Source: Agrobacterium larrymoorei
Lineage (GTDB): Bacteria > Pseudomonadota > Alphaproteobacteria > Rhizobiales > Rhizobiaceae
NCBI RefSeq assembly: GCF_013322225.1
Contig: NZ_JAAMFB010000003.1
Coordinates: 1-64,000 of the forward strand
DNA length: 64,000 bases
Reading direction: 5' to 3'
The notes beneath the pieces are model-generated. The model was not told the origin of the DNA and made no database searches. It saw only the letters and a list, made by a program, of their open reading frames with translations. Shown one piece after another: positions 8,139 to 16,664 of the stretch. The translations under genes were made by a program, and so were the position numbers. The first letter of the stretch is position 1, and the number at the start of each line of letters is the position of its first letter.

Positions 8139-9965
8139 ATGAGCACCAATTCGACCCGCACGCCACTCGACCATATCCGTAATTTCTCCATTGTCGCGCA
8201 TATCGACCATGGCAAATCGACCCTTGCCGACCGGTTGATCCAGTCGACGGGCGGGCTTGCCGAGCGCGATATGTCGGAACAGGTGCTCGACAATATGGAT
8301 ATCGAGCGCGAGCGCGGTATCACCATCAAGGCACAGACCGTTCGGCTGCATTACAAGGCGAATAACGGCGAAACCTACGTGCTGAACCTCATCGACACGC
8401 CCGGCCACGTCGACTTCGCCTATGAAGTGTCGCGCTCGCTGTCGGCCTGCGAAGGTTCGCTGCTGGTGGTCGACGCGTCCCAGGGCGTGGAAGCGCAGAC
8501 GCTTGCGAACGTTTACCAGGCCATCGACAACAATCACGAACTGGTCACGGTTCTCAACAAGATCGACCTGCCTGCCGCAGAGCCAGACCGTATCAAGGAA
8601 CAGATCGAGGAAGTCATCGGCATCGATGCAAGCCAAGCGGTGCTGATTTCTGCCAAGACCGGTCTCGGCATTCCCGATGTGCTGGAAGCTATCGTGCACC
8701 AACTGCCAGCACCCAAGAGCGAGCTTGGCGAAAAGGGTCCGCTGAAGGCGCTGCTGGTCGATAGCTGGTACGACACCTATCTCGGCGTCATGGTTCTCGT
8801 CCGCGTTCTCGATGGCGTTCTGAGCAAGGGTCAGACCATCCGCATGATGGGTACGGACGCGAAATATCAGGTGGAGCGCGTTGGTGTTCTCACACCTAAG
8901 ATGGTCGCTGTCGATAGCCTCGGTCCAGGCGAGATCGGTTTCATCACCGGCTCCATCAAGGAAGTGGCCGACACCCGCGTCGGCGATACCATTACCGAAG
9001 ACAAGCGCCCGACCGCAAAGGCTCTGCCAGGTTTCAAGCCAGCGCAGCCCGTGGTCTTCTGCGGTTTATTCCCGGTCGATGCTGCCGATTTCGAAGACCT
9101 GCGCGCTGCGATGGGCAAGCTGCGCCTCAACGATGCGTCGTTCTCGTTCGAAATGGAGTCCTCGGCGGCTCTCGGCTTCGGTTTCCGCTGCGGCTTCCTT
9201 GGCCTGCTGCACCTCGAAATCATTCAGGAACGTCTCGAGCGTGAGTTCGATCTCGACCTCATCGCAACCGCTCCTTCGGTGGTCTACCAGCTAACGATGA
9301 CCGACGGCTCCGAGCGTGAGCTGCACAATCCGGCTGACATGCCGGATGTGGTCAAGATCGCCGAAATCCGTGAACCATGGATCAAGGCGACGATCCTTAC
9401 TCCGGATGATTATCTCGGCGGTATTCTGAAGCTTTGTCAGGATCGCCGTGGCGTTCAGACCGAGCTGACCTATGTCGGCAAGCGCGCCATGATTACCTAT
9501 GAGCTGCCGCTCAACGAGGTCGTCTTCGATTTCTATGACCGCCTGAAGTCTATCTCCAAGGGCTATGCCTCCTTCGATTACCATCTGGACGGTTATCGCG
9601 AAGGCAATCTCGTGAAGATGTCGATCATGGTCAATGGCGAGCCGGTCGACGCGCTGTCCATGCTCGTGCACCGCATGGCTGCCGAAAAGCGTGGCCGCGA
9701 CATGTGCGAAAAGTTGAAAGACCTCATTCCGCGCCACATGTTCAAGATTCCGATCCAGGCTGCAATCGGCTCGAACGTGATCGCACGCGAAACCATCTCT
9801 GCCATGCGTAAGGACGTTACTGCCAAGTGCTACGGCGGCGATGCCAGCCGTAAGCGCAAACTGCTGGACAAGCAGAAGGAAGGCAAGAAGCGCATGCGTC
9901 AGTTCGGCAAGGTGGACATTCCACAGGAAGCGTTCATCGCCGCTCTGAAGATGAAGGACGAGTAG
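8139..9965 (+). CDS. lepA: Elongation factor 4 (LepA)
   Basis: Ribosome-binding GTPase that acts during translation and initiation, possibly by back-translocation. The 608-residue length is standard. Visible motifs are the P-loop AHIDHGKST near residue 20, DTPGHVDF near 86, NKID near 140, and the LepA-specific C-terminal region ending [20 protein letters not shown]. It lacks the EF-G domain IV, as expected. The ATG at 8139 is preceded by a modest GC-rich leader. A toxin-antitoxin pair begins only 56 bases after its stop. Confidence 0.97.
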   Translation: MSTNSTRTPLDHIRNFSIVAHIDHGKSTLADRLIQSTGGLAERDMSEQVLDNMDIERERGITIKAQTVRLHYKANNGETYVLNLIDTPGHVDFAYEVSRSLSACEGSLLVVDASQGVEAQTLANVYQAIDNNHELVTVLNKIDLPAAEPDRIKEQIEEVIGIDASQAVLISAKTGLGIPDVLEAIVHQLPAPKSELGEKGPLKALLVDSWYDTYLGVMVLVRVLDGVLSKGQTIRMMGTDAKYQVERVGVLTPKMVAVDSLGPGEIGFITGSIKEVADTRVGDTITEDKRPTAKALPGFKPAQPVVFCGLFPVDAADFEDLRAAMGKLRLNDASFSFEMESSAALGFGFRCGFLGLLHLEIIQERLEREFDLDLIATAPSVVYQLTMTDGSERELHNPADMPDVVKIAEIREPWIKATILTPDDYLGGILKLCQDRRGVQTELTYVGKRAMITYELPLNEVVFDFYDRLKSISKGYASFDYHLDGYREGNLVKMSIMVNGEPVDALSMLVHRMAAEKRGRDMCEKLKDLIPRHMFKIPIQAAIGSNVIARETISAMRKDVTAKCYGGDASRKRKLLDKQKEGKKRMRQFGKVDIPQEAFIAALKMKDE

Positions 9966-9980
9966 GCTTTGCCTTTAGCG

Positions 9981-10007
9981 GCAATGCGTATATATTATGC
10001 GCATTGC
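9981..10007 (+). promoter_or_regulatory. Probable autoregulatory operator of ccdA
   Basis: GCAATGCG (9981-9988) and CGCATTGC (10000-10007) are perfect 8-bp complements separated by TATATATTATG. The spacer resembles a -10 box, so a repressor bound here would block RNA polymerase. It ends 14 bases before the ccdA start. CcdA-type antitoxins normally repress their own operons through such dyads. Confidence 0.6.
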
Positions 10008-10021
10008 TTCCAGAGGTAGCC

Positions 10022-10258
10022 ATGCCGTCGTCAGCCAGAAAAGCCGCCAATCTTTCGCTCGATGGTGCTCTCGTCGAGCAGGCCAAAGAGCTGAAGATCA
10101 ATATCTCACGCGCAGTGGAAGAGGGCATCAGCCACGCCATCAAGGCTGAGGCGGAGCGCGAGCGCTTGTGGTCGCTTGAGAATGCGGAGGCCATTTGGCA
10201 GTCCAACGAGTACGTTGAAAAGCATGGTCTTCCGTTGGCCCGGTACCGCACTTTCTGA
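10022..10258 (+). CDS. ccdA: CcdA-type antitoxin
   Basis: A 78-residue antitoxin. The N-terminal part has the ribbon-helix-helix pattern: strand near KAANLSLDGALV followed by helices through EQAKELKINISRAVEEG. The C-terminal part (ERERLWSLENAEAIWQSNEYVEKHG, read in segments) is the charged, flexible region that wraps the CcdB toxin. The ATG at 10022 has AGAGG just upstream; an earlier TTG at 10004 lies inside the operator dyad and is unlikely. The gene overlaps the ccdB start by ATGA. Its partner is broken, so it may persist as an orphan antitoxin. Confidence 0.85.
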   Translation: MPSSARKAANLSLDGALVEQAKELKINISRAVEEGISHAIKAEAERERLWSLENAEAIWQSNEYVEKHGLPLARYRTF

Positions 10259-10554
10259 TGGCGAGATTCGACGTTTATCGACTGAAATCCGGTGGCTTGG
10301 TTCTCGACCTTCAATCATCCATTATCAATGGGCTTGATACATGCGTCGTTGCACCGTTCCTAAAGGTTGAAGAGTTTCCAAAGGCGATCTCAAGGCTTAA
10401 CCCGAAGTTCTAAGTCGCAGGCGAACCAGTGGTGATGGTTAGCCATATGCTTGGCACCATTTCGATTCGTGAAATAGTGGAAACAGTTGGCAATCTTAAA
10501 GCACGTGACGATGAGATCGTTGCAGCGATAGATTTTCTGTTTCAAGGCTTCTGA
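10258..10554 (+). pseudogene. ccdB: CcdB-type toxin gene with an in-frame stop
   Basis: Translation from the ATG at 10258 begins MARFDVYRLKSGGLVLDLQ, typical of CcdB gyrase toxins. Codon 52 (10411-10413) is TAA. The same frame then continues as VAGEPVVMVSHMLGTIS and runs to the TGA at 10552-10554, with clear CcdB character across the second half. A GAA to TAA change would explain it by one base. The product would be 51 residues and would lack the C-terminal part that contacts gyrase. The frame has no other lesions, suggesting a recent loss, a sequencing error or stop read-through. The final residues QGF differ from the Trp-Gly-Ile end of F-plasmid CcdB. Confidence 0.85.
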
Positions 10555-10563
10555 TCAGCTGAC

Positions 10564-10596
10564 AAATAAAAACCGCCTGCCCGATTAGGGCAAGCG
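10564..10596 (-). terminator. Intrinsic terminator of the leftward membrane-protein gene
   Basis: On the minus strand, CGCTTGCCC and GGGCAGGCG form a 9-base stem with one mismatch around a 5-base loop (10574-10596). TTTTTATTT follows on that strand (10564-10572). The structure lies about 30 bases past the stop of the gene at 10624-10953, which fits its terminator. Confidence 0.7.
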
Positions 10597-10623
10597 ATTC
10601 TATTATCAGCAATATGTTAACGA

Positions 10624-10953
10624 TTAGGGCTGCGTCGTCGTGCCGTTGGTGTTCGGCGAAGCCGGGGCAGCGTCGTTAGCTGGCGGCGTAGCCGGAGCCG
10701 TTGGCGTCATTGGTGCCGGGGCTGGAGCCTGATCGCTCACTGCGGGCGGCGTGGTTGACGAAGTTGTCGTCGGATCAGTGGTGGATGGGCTGCTCATCTG
10801 CATCCAGATGAAGCCACCTACCAGTAATACAACGATGATTGCTGCCCAAGGAGCCCAACCTGCAGACTTTCGGGATGCCTCGGGTGTGGTGCGAAGTTCT
10901 GGGCGATCCGGGCGAAGGTTCGGGTCGCGCGGCATGTTTGGATCAAAACTCAT
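10624..10953 (-). CDS. Small membrane-anchored protein with a Pro/Thr/Ala-rich tail
   Basis: A 109-residue protein of unknown role. The N terminus is hydrophilic (MSFDPNMPRDPNLRPDRPE). One membrane segment, WAAIIVVLLVGGFIW, lies near residues 36-50. The remaining 55 residues are low-complexity Ser, Thr, Pro and Ala and probably extend into the periplasm. The ATG at 10953 is chosen because AGGAG lies a few bases upstream; a longer frame reaching 11052 has no such site. It is followed by a terminator and is likely monocistronic. Similar short proteins are common in rhizobia, with no known function. Confidence 0.72.
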   Translation of the reverse strand: MSFDPNMPRDPNLRPDRPELRTTPEASRKSAGWAPWAAIIVVLLVGGFIWMQMSSPSTTDPTTTSSTTPPAVSDQAPAPAPMTPTAPATPPANDAAPASPNTNGTTTQP

Positions 10954-11041
10954 TGCGTTTCTCCTCTTCCTAATTCCTATGCCGAGAAAATGCACATCTG
11001 CGTGAATTGTTCCAAAATCGTATTTTTGCGCTTCCGAAGCG

Positions 11042-12460
11042 TTAAATTTCATTCACAGCCGCACTGATCGCACTGGACAAAATGGCAGCAAAATCAGGAT
11101 GATCACACTGCGAAACATTGAACCGCATGAAGCGTGAGGCGGTTTGGGAGCCGCTAAAAACATTCCCCGGCGCCAGAACCATATTTTTAGTTAGCGCATG
11201 GCGCGCAACATTCGCGGCATCGACGTTCTGGGGGAGTTTGCACCATAAAAACAGCCCTGCCTGCGGCATCAGCCATGGTGAAACATCAATCGAGTTCAAC
11301 TGGTTTGCGACCCGTACCCTTGCGCCAGACAGCCTCGCTTTCAGTCCTTCCATATGACGGCGGTAACTGCCATCTTTCAGAACGTTGAGCACCAATGCTT
11401 CGGCAAGTCTGTTTCCCGCAAAATTCGCCGCTATCTTCAGGTCGGTCAGCGGTTCGATCCAGTCCCGCCGTGCGACGATGTAGCCGCATCGCGCGGAGGC
11501 GGACAGGGTTTTTGAAAAGCTGCCGATCTGAACGACGCGATCCAGCCCGTCGAATGCGGCAAGACGTGGAGACCGTTCGTATTCGAAGTCGGCAAAGATA
11601 TTGTCTTCGATGATCGTCAGTCCAGCGCGCTCCGCGAGCATGAGGATGCGGTGCGCCTTGACAGCCGAAAGCGTAGCCCCTGTCGGGTTGTGAACGGCTG
11701 AATTCGTGATGTAGAGCCGGGGTTCATGCTCTTTCAGGACCTGTTCGAAAAGTGCGACGTCTGGACCATCTGCCATATAAGGGACGCTGACGATCTTGAC
11801 GCGGTGCGCCCGTAATAGTGCATGGAAGTTGAAATAGCATGGATCGTCCACAAGAACCGTTTGGCCGGGCTCCAGCAGAAAGCGGCAGAGAAGATCGATG
11901 GCCAGGGTGCCCGAATCGACCAGAAGTATTTGCTCCGCGCCAGTATGGACACCCTCGTCTGCCAGCCGTCTTGCGAGTAGCTGCCGAAGTGGCAAAAGCC
12001 CCAGCGGTGTACCGTAATCGGTCAGGATATCGGGGTCGGCACGAGACAGAAGGCGAAGTGCGCGGCGCAAGGCGTCTTCCGGCATCCAGGAGGGCGGCAG
12101 CCAGCCGCAACCGGGTTTCACCATGTCGTCCTGCGCTTCGAGCGCCAGCCGCGATACCCAGAAGGGATCAACGGCACGGTCCAGCTTCGGGGCAAGTTCG
12201 GCAAGGGATAGCGGTGCCAGCACACTTGTTACGTAAAAGCCGGAGCCGGGGCGGGAGCGGATAACGCCTTCAGCCACCAGTCTCTCATAGGCTTCAACCA
12301 CCGTGGAAACCGACAGGTCCATGGTTTTGGCGATGGCGCGCACAGACGGCAACTTCGCTCCGGGCATCAGGCTTCGCGCGGCGATGCGCCTTCGAATTTC
12401 CGCGACCACGCTATCGATACGTGGCGCAGCGCTTTCTATTTTCTTAGGAACATAGTTCAT
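11042..12460 (-). CDS. MocR-type transcriptional regulator with aminotransferase domain
   Basis: A 472-residue GntR/MocR regulator. Residues 12-75 form the winged helix-turn-helix domain (PGAKLPSVRAIAKTMDLS, then YERLVAEGVI). The rest is a class I aminotransferase-like domain that binds PLP; the PLP lysine is in GSFSKTLSASAR near residue 318. MocR proteins sense PLP or amine ligands. It is divergent from an EamA transporter gene, and the 104-base gap contains a dyad (12483-12500), so it probably controls that transporter and itself. The ATG at 12460 gives the expected short lead before the DNA-binding domain. Confidence 0.87.
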   Translation of the reverse strand: MNYVPKKIESAAPRIDSVVAEIRRRIAARSLMPGAKLPSVRAIAKTMDLSVSTVVEAYERLVAEGVIRSRPGSGFYVTSVLAPLSLAELAPKLDRAVDPFWVSRLALEAQDDMVKPGCGWLPPSWMPEDALRRALRLLSRADPDILTDYGTPLGLLPLRQLLARRLADEGVHTGAEQILLVDSGTLAIDLLCRFLLEPGQTVLVDDPCYFNFHALLRAHRVKIVSVPYMADGPDVALFEQVLKEHEPRLYITNSAVHNPTGATLSAVKAHRILMLAERAGLTIIEDNIFADFEYERSPRLAAFDGLDRVVQIGSFSKTLSASARCGYIVARRDWIEPLTDLKIAANFAGNRLAEALVLNVLKDGSYRRHMEGLKARLSGARVRVANQLNSIDVSPWLMPQAGLFLWCKLPQNVDAANVARHALTKNMVLAPGNVFSGSQTASRFMRFNVSQCDHPDFAAILSSAISAAVNEI

Positions 12461-12482
12461 CTGTACTGCCTATATGACCATA

Positions 12483-12500
12483 ACAGTTTCGTCAAACTGT
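12483..12500. promoter_or_regulatory. Dyad in the MocR/EamA intergenic region
   Basis: ACAGTTT (12483-12489) and AAACTGT (12494-12500) are exact complements around CGTC. The position between the divergent genes fits an operator for the MocR regulator. The assignment rests on symmetry and location only. Confidence 0.5.
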
Positions 12501-12564
12501 ATACCACCGTCACTGGCGGCGCGAGTCCATGATTGGCATAGCTCCTCAGAAAAGGAGAATTGAA

Positions 12565-13434
12565 ATGGACAGAATTTCCGCCGGCTGGCTCAGCGGCTTT
12601 TTGGGTGTGGTTATCTTCAGCGGTTCCTTGCCCGCAACACGTCTTGCGGTCTCGGGGTTCGATCCGCTTTTTCTGACATTCGCCAGAGCCGCGATCGCCG
12701 GTCTGATCGCTGCTGCGCTACTTGCGGCCTGTCGTCAGCCGCTGCCGGGAAAAAAGGACATTGTATCGTTGCTGGTCGTCGCGCTTGGCGTAGTGGTAGG
12801 GTTTCCATTGCTGACCGCGATTGCCCTGAAGCACGTCACCTCTGCCCACTCCACCGTCTTCATCGGCCTGCTGCCACTTGCGACGGCATTCTTTGCGGTG
12901 GTCAGGGGAGGGGAGCGCCCGCAAAAATCCTTCTGGTTTTTCTCCTGCCTTGGCAGCATGATGGTCGCGGGCTTTGCCCTGAGCCTTAGCGGAGAAGTCT
13001 CCTTGACGGGCGACCTGTTGATGCTCGCCGCCATCGTTGCCTGCGGTCTGGGCTACGGGGACGGGGCGACGCTCGCCCGCAAACTCGGCGGTTGGCAGGT
13101 CATTTGTTGGGCACTCGTCCTTTCCCTGCCGATCATGTTTCCGTTGGCACTGATCAGCGCGCCCGTGTCATGGGTCGATATCGCCATGCCCGCATGGGGT
13201 GGCCTCGTTTACGTGTCCCTGTTCAGTATGTTGATCGGCTTCGTCTTCTGGTATCGGGGTCTCGCCATGGGTGGGATCGCAACAGTCGGTCAGTTGCAAC
13301 TGCTCCAGCCGTTCATGGGCCTGCTGCTCGCGGCCACCCTGCTGGGTGAAACCGTCAGCATCTCGATGCTCGTCGTTACGATTGGTGTCGTCGCCTGCGT
13401 TGCCGGTGCAAAGCGCGCTGAAAAGAGGGCGTAA
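12565..13434 (+). CDS. EamA/DMT family inner-membrane transporter
   Basis: A 289-residue drug/metabolite transporter with ten predicted hydrophobic segments arranged as two EamA repeats. The first repeat is seen from WLSGFLGVVIFSG; the second starts near LLMLAAIVACGLGYGD around residue 153. Such carriers export amino acids, nucleosides or drugs; the substrate is unknown. The ATG at 12565 has AAGGAG six bases upstream, which decides it over an upstream in-frame ATG at 12529. It is divergent from the MocR gene, which likely regulates it. A hairpin follows its stop. Confidence 0.83.
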   Translation: MDRISAGWLSGFLGVVIFSGSLPATRLAVSGFDPLFLTFARAAIAGLIAAALLAACRQPLPGKKDIVSLLVVALGVVVGFPLLTAIALKHVTSAHSTVFIGLLPLATAFFAVVRGGERPQKSFWFFSCLGSMMVAGFALSLSGEVSLTGDLLMLAAIVACGLGYGDGATLARKLGGWQVICWALVLSLPIMFPLALISAPVSWVDIAMPAWGGLVYVSLFSMLIGFVFWYRGLAMGGIATVGQLQLLQPFMGLLLAATLLGETVSISMLVVTIGVVACVAGAKRAEKRA

Positions 13435-13454
13435 ATCCATCATTGAAACGGGCA

Positions 13455-13484
13455 AAGGCAGAAAGACTTCCGTCTCTCTGCCTT
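13455..13484. terminator. Hairpin between convergent genes
   Basis: AAGGCAGA (13455-13462) pairs with TCTGCCTT (13477-13484), and inside them AGAC pairs with GTCT around TTCC, leaving one internal mismatch. It lies between the convergent EamA and GH25 genes and could end both transcripts. No T-run follows, so termination is inferred from position. Confidence 0.5.
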
Positions 13485-13510
13485 AACTGGCTTCAGAGCG
13501 AATGGGACGA

Positions 13511-14617
13511 TCAGGTGCTGCCGGTAGCGCGGCTGATCCAGCGATGCCAGGCTTCTTCGCCGCCGTTGAAGACGTTAAGGTCGATCTTCCCATCCACGCC
13601 GTGCGAGAGGCCGGAGCCGGAATACTGCCAGAACAGCCATTTACGGTCCGGGTAGACTTTTGAGGGATGTTGGGCAACGGCGCGCAGCCAGAAAGGATAG
13701 TCCTTCAATTCGCCGGCAAGGTTATCCTTGTAGAAATCCGGCGCTGTATAGATGATCGGACGCTGGCCGTAGTGACGCTCCAGCCTGTCCATGAAAACCT
13801 GCATCTTCTCGAGCACCTGCGCGCGGGAGAGACGGAATCTGCAGCTTGATTCGCCGTTGTATTCCACGTCGATAACCGGCGGCAGCGCATCCGGATCCTT
13901 CGGAACGTTGCGAATGAACCAGTCTGCCTGATGGCTGGCCGGGCGGCACCAGTAGAAGAAGTGATATGCACCGCGACGAACACCCGCCGCCTTGGCGCGC
14001 GCCCAGTTCGTCTTGAACATCGGATCCAGATGGTCGCCGCCGTCGGTCGCTTTGATGAAGGCGAAGTTCGCACCGCGCGTCCTCAACCGATCCCAGTCTA
14101 TATTGGCCTGCCAGCGGGAAACGTCTACGCCATGCACTTCGAAATGGCGTGGCTGAATCTTGCCAAAATTGATCGGCTTTGCGTCGGAAAAGGCTGAGCG
14201 ATAAATGCGCGAGCGCGCTGCTGAACCGGCGCTGATCGCTGCACTGCCTGCCATGGCAAGTTGAACGGGACGATCCTGCGGGAGATTGATGCGCGCTTGT
14301 GGAAGGCTTGGTGCCGCTGCTTGCGGCACGGGAACATTCGGCCCGCCAACCTGCTTGTCGACCGCGGCAAATGCCGGGGACCCCGACGGCATCGGCCCGC
14401 CCCAAGCCAGAACGTCCTGATGTGGCGCGGTGCGAAGCGGTGCGGTGCCACCGTTCTGGCCGATGCTTGCCTGTGGAACGGGCGCAGAAGGCGTAACTGA
14501 ACTCGTTACTTCCTTGGAAGGCATGCCCGCCATAAGGCTTTCCGGGCCGGAACTGGAGCTACAGCCCGAAATGGATAGGCAGGCGAGAACGAAGGCTGGC
14601 ACTGTCGATCGACGCAT
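13511..14617 (-). CDS. GH25-family muramidase lipoprotein
   Basis: A 368-residue lipoprotein. The signal peptide MRRSTVPAFVLACLSISGC has a lipobox (SISGC), so it is probably lipidated and anchored in the envelope. Residues about 40-160 are low-complexity linker. The C-terminal domain is glycoside hydrolase family 25: HGVDVSRWQANIDW near 168, FAFIKATDGG near 190, RGAYHFF near 218, and the acidic VIDVEYNGE near 250. It would cleave the MurNAc-GlcNAc bond of peptidoglycan. The ATG at 14617 starts the signal peptide; an upstream in-frame start would bury it. It stands alone. Confidence 0.85.
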   Translation of the reverse strand: MRRSTVPAFVLACLSISGCSSSSGPESLMAGMPSKEVTSSVTPSAPVPQASIGQNGGTAPLRTAPHQDVLAWGGPMPSGSPAFAAVDKQVGGPNVPVPQAAAPSLPQARINLPQDRPVQLAMAGSAAISAGSAARSRIYRSAFSDAKPINFGKIQPRHFEVHGVDVSRWQANIDWDRLRTRGANFAFIKATDGGDHLDPMFKTNWARAKAAGVRRGAYHFFYWCRPASHQADWFIRNVPKDPDALPPVIDVEYNGESSCRFRLSRAQVLEKMQVFMDRLERHYGQRPIIYTAPDFYKDNLAGELKDYPFWLRAVAQHPSKVYPDRKWLFWQYSGSGLSHGVDGKIDLNVFNGGEEAWHRWISRATGST

Positions 14618-15008
14618 TGAAAAACCGTACGCAATACAAGACGGCAGCCGCAATACGCGCCGCCAATGAAACCTCGAAAGGTTATGACTAACGGGAGATT
14701 ATCAAAAAATGCTGAATCCAATCTTTACGGCTGAGATTTTCAGCTTCGCCAGCTTTCCTCATCACGTAAATATTATCGCGGCAACCTAGGGCTTTGTACG
14801 GCAACCTCTTCAAATCTCGAAATTCCCGGCAGCATTTCTAAAATTGTTTGTAAAGAAGAGTTTACAGGTATGGTTTTCACACGGTATTAGTTGCCAAACT
14901 TACTCCACTTTGATGATGGGCGCTAAACCTATGTCCTTGCGCCTGCCGATCAGAGTGCGTCTGGCGATTTTTGGTCGTCAGGCCTCATGCGAAAACCGGG
15001 AATATCAC
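14618..15008. other. Long intergenic region before exbB
   Basis: No gene is evident. The stretch separates the leftward GH25 gene from exbB and is AT-rich in its middle. It contains a TTTCTAAA half-site (near 14834) like one arm of an Irr iron-control element, and a dyad at 14849-14866. An in-frame upstream ATG for exbB at 14931 lies inside it, so part of the right end could be coding if that start is used. Confidence 0.5.
14849..14866. promoter_or_regulatory. Dyad upstream of exbB
   Basis: TGTAAA (14849-14854) and TTTACA (14861-14866) are exact complements around GAAGAG. Together with the nearby TTTCTAAA, this suggests iron-responsive control by Irr or RirA, as is known for TonB systems in rhizobia. 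It does not match a full consensus for either regulator. Confidence 0.35.
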
Positions 15009-16166
15009 ATGGCAGCCGAAATATCCGCCCTCTCGCAAAAGCTTGAAACGCCTTCGCGTAGCCGCCGTGGCCGCACTCTGGCTGCGCTCGCAATTGTGAG
15101 CGGGCTTTATGCGGTGAGCGCATCCGCGCAGACGACCGCGCCCGCCGATAGCACGCTGCCAGCAGCGCAGACGGCCGAGCCGCAGCAGGCGCCGGCAGCG
15201 AATCCTCCACAGGTCCTGCCTCCTGCCGCACCAGCTACTCAGGCTCAATCGGAAATGCCAGTGCAGCAGCCGGTCACCCCGCAGCCTGCGGCACAGTCCA
15301 CTGAAACACCATCGTCGCAGCAGCCCGGACCGTCCGCGCCTGAGGCTGCACCCGCGACACAACCCGCCGCTGCCGCGCCTGCCGCTCCGTCTTCTGCAAC
15401 AGACATCGCTCCTTCGGTGGCTCTGGATTCTGGCGAGCGTACCGATATTCCCCATGATCTCTCCCCTTGGGGAATGTTTATGGCCGCTGACTGGGTCGTG
15501 AAAAGCGTGATGATCGGTCTCGCGCTCGCGTCTCTCATTACATGGACGGTCTGGCTGGCAAAATCACTGGAATTGGCTGGCGCGCGTGTTCGTGCAGGCT
15601 CGACGCTCAAGATCATTCACAAGGCGAAGACACTCTCGGAAGCGACTCAGGCTGCGGAAAAGAAAGGCGGTCCAGCGGCACTCATGCTTCGCATGGCGAC
15701 CCACGAGATGCAGCTTTCCGATGCCGTGGTAGATCATACCGATGGCGGCGGCATCAAGGAGCGTGTCACGTCGATCCTTTCGCGCATCGAAACCCATGCT
15801 GGACGGCGCATGTCGCGCGGCACCGGTATTTTGGCGACCATCGGTTCCGTTTCGCCTTTCGTCGGCCTCTTCGGCACGGTCTGGGGCATCATGAATTCCT
15901 TCATCAGCATCTCCGAATCGCAGACGACGAACCTTGCCATCGTTGCGCCCGGTATCGCCGAAGCGCTTTTGGCAACGGCCATTGGACTGGTGGCCGCTAT
16001 TCCTGCCGTGGTGATCTATAACGTTTTTGCACGTTCAATCACCGGCTACCGCCATCTGCTTGCCGATGTTGCAGCAGGCGTGGAGCGTCTCGTCAGCCGC
16101 GATCTGGACTTCCGCCGCATTCCGCCCGGTAGCGCCAAACCGGCCGTATCGCTGGTAGGGCGGTGA
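15009..16166 (+). CDS. exbB: TonB-system energizer ExbB
   Basis: Inner-membrane proton channel subunit that powers TonB. The 385-residue product has a signal-like segment ([18 protein letters not shown]) near residues 22-39, a long Ala/Pro/Gln-rich periplasmic part to about 135, then three membrane segments of the MotA/TolQ/ExbB type: [16 protein letters not shown], then a pair around [21 protein letters not shown] and [18 protein letters not shown] (each longer than shown). The long N-terminal extension is common in alphaproteobacteria. The ATG at 15009 gives the signal peptide; 14931 is an alternative. exbD follows 3 bases later, so exbB-exbD-tonB form one operon. Confidence 0.92.
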   Translation: MAAEISALSQKLETPSRSRRGRTLAALAIVSGLYAVSASAQTTAPADSTLPAAQTAEPQQAPAANPPQVLPPAAPATQAQSEMPVQQPVTPQPAAQSTETPSSQQPGPSAPEAAPATQPAAAAPAAPSSATDIAPSVALDSGERTDIPHDLSPWGMFMAADWVVKSVMIGLALASLITWTVWLAKSLELAGARVRAGSTLKIIHKAKTLSEATQAAEKKGGPAALMLRMATHEMQLSDAVVDHTDGGGIKERVTSILSRIETHAGRRMSRGTGILATIGSVSPFVGLFGTVWGIMNSFISISESQTTNLAIVAPGIAEALLATAIGLVAAIPAVVIYNVFARSITGYRHLLADVAAGVERLVSRDLDFRRIPPGSAKPAVSLVGR

Positions 16167-16169
16167 ACC

Positions 16170-16664
16170 ATGGCTGGCGGTATTCGCGAAAATTACGGAG
16201 AAGAACTCTCCGAAAATCATGAAATCAACGTAACTCCCTTCATCGACGTGATGCTTGTTCTGTTGATCATCTTCATGGTTGCCGCACCTCTGGCGACAGT
16301 GGATGTCAATGTCGACCTGCCTGCCTCCACCGCAAAGCCTGCTGAGCGGCCCGATCAGCCGCTTTATCTGACGGTGAAGGACGACCTGACGCTCAATCTC
16401 GGAAACGACACTGTGGCGCGTGAGGCGCTTGCCGCGAGCCTGGATGCCCGCACGGGTGGCAAGAAAGATACCCGTATCTTCCTGCGCGCGGACAAGGCCG
16501 TCGACTACGGTCACTTCATGGAAATCATGAACATGCTGCGTGACAGCGGCTACCTCAAGATTGCGCTGGTTGGCCTGGAAGGTACGGCAGCTGTCAGCCA
16601 ACCGGGTGCGGCTACGCCCACTTCGCAGCCGCAAGCACCAGCTGAAAACGGAGCTGTTCAATGA
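16170..16664 (+). CDS. exbD: TonB-system accessory protein ExbD
   Basis: Single-pass inner-membrane protein that forms the proton-driven motor with ExbB. The 164 residues show a short cytoplasmic start, then HEINVTPFIDVMLVLLIIF near residues 18-36, in which the Asp is the proton-binding residue of the TolR/ExbD family. A periplasmic domain follows with LTVKDDLTLNLG near 70 and IFLRADKAVDYG near 105. It begins 3 bases after exbB and overlaps the tonB start by 4 bases. Confidence 0.94.
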   Translation: MAGGIRENYGEELSENHEINVTPFIDVMLVLLIIFMVAAPLATVDVNVDLPASTAKPAERPDQPLYLTVKDDLTLNLGNDTVAREALAASLDARTGGKKDTRIFLRADKAVDYGHFMEIMNMLRDSGYLKIALVGLEGTAAVSQPGAATPTSQPQAPAENGAVQ

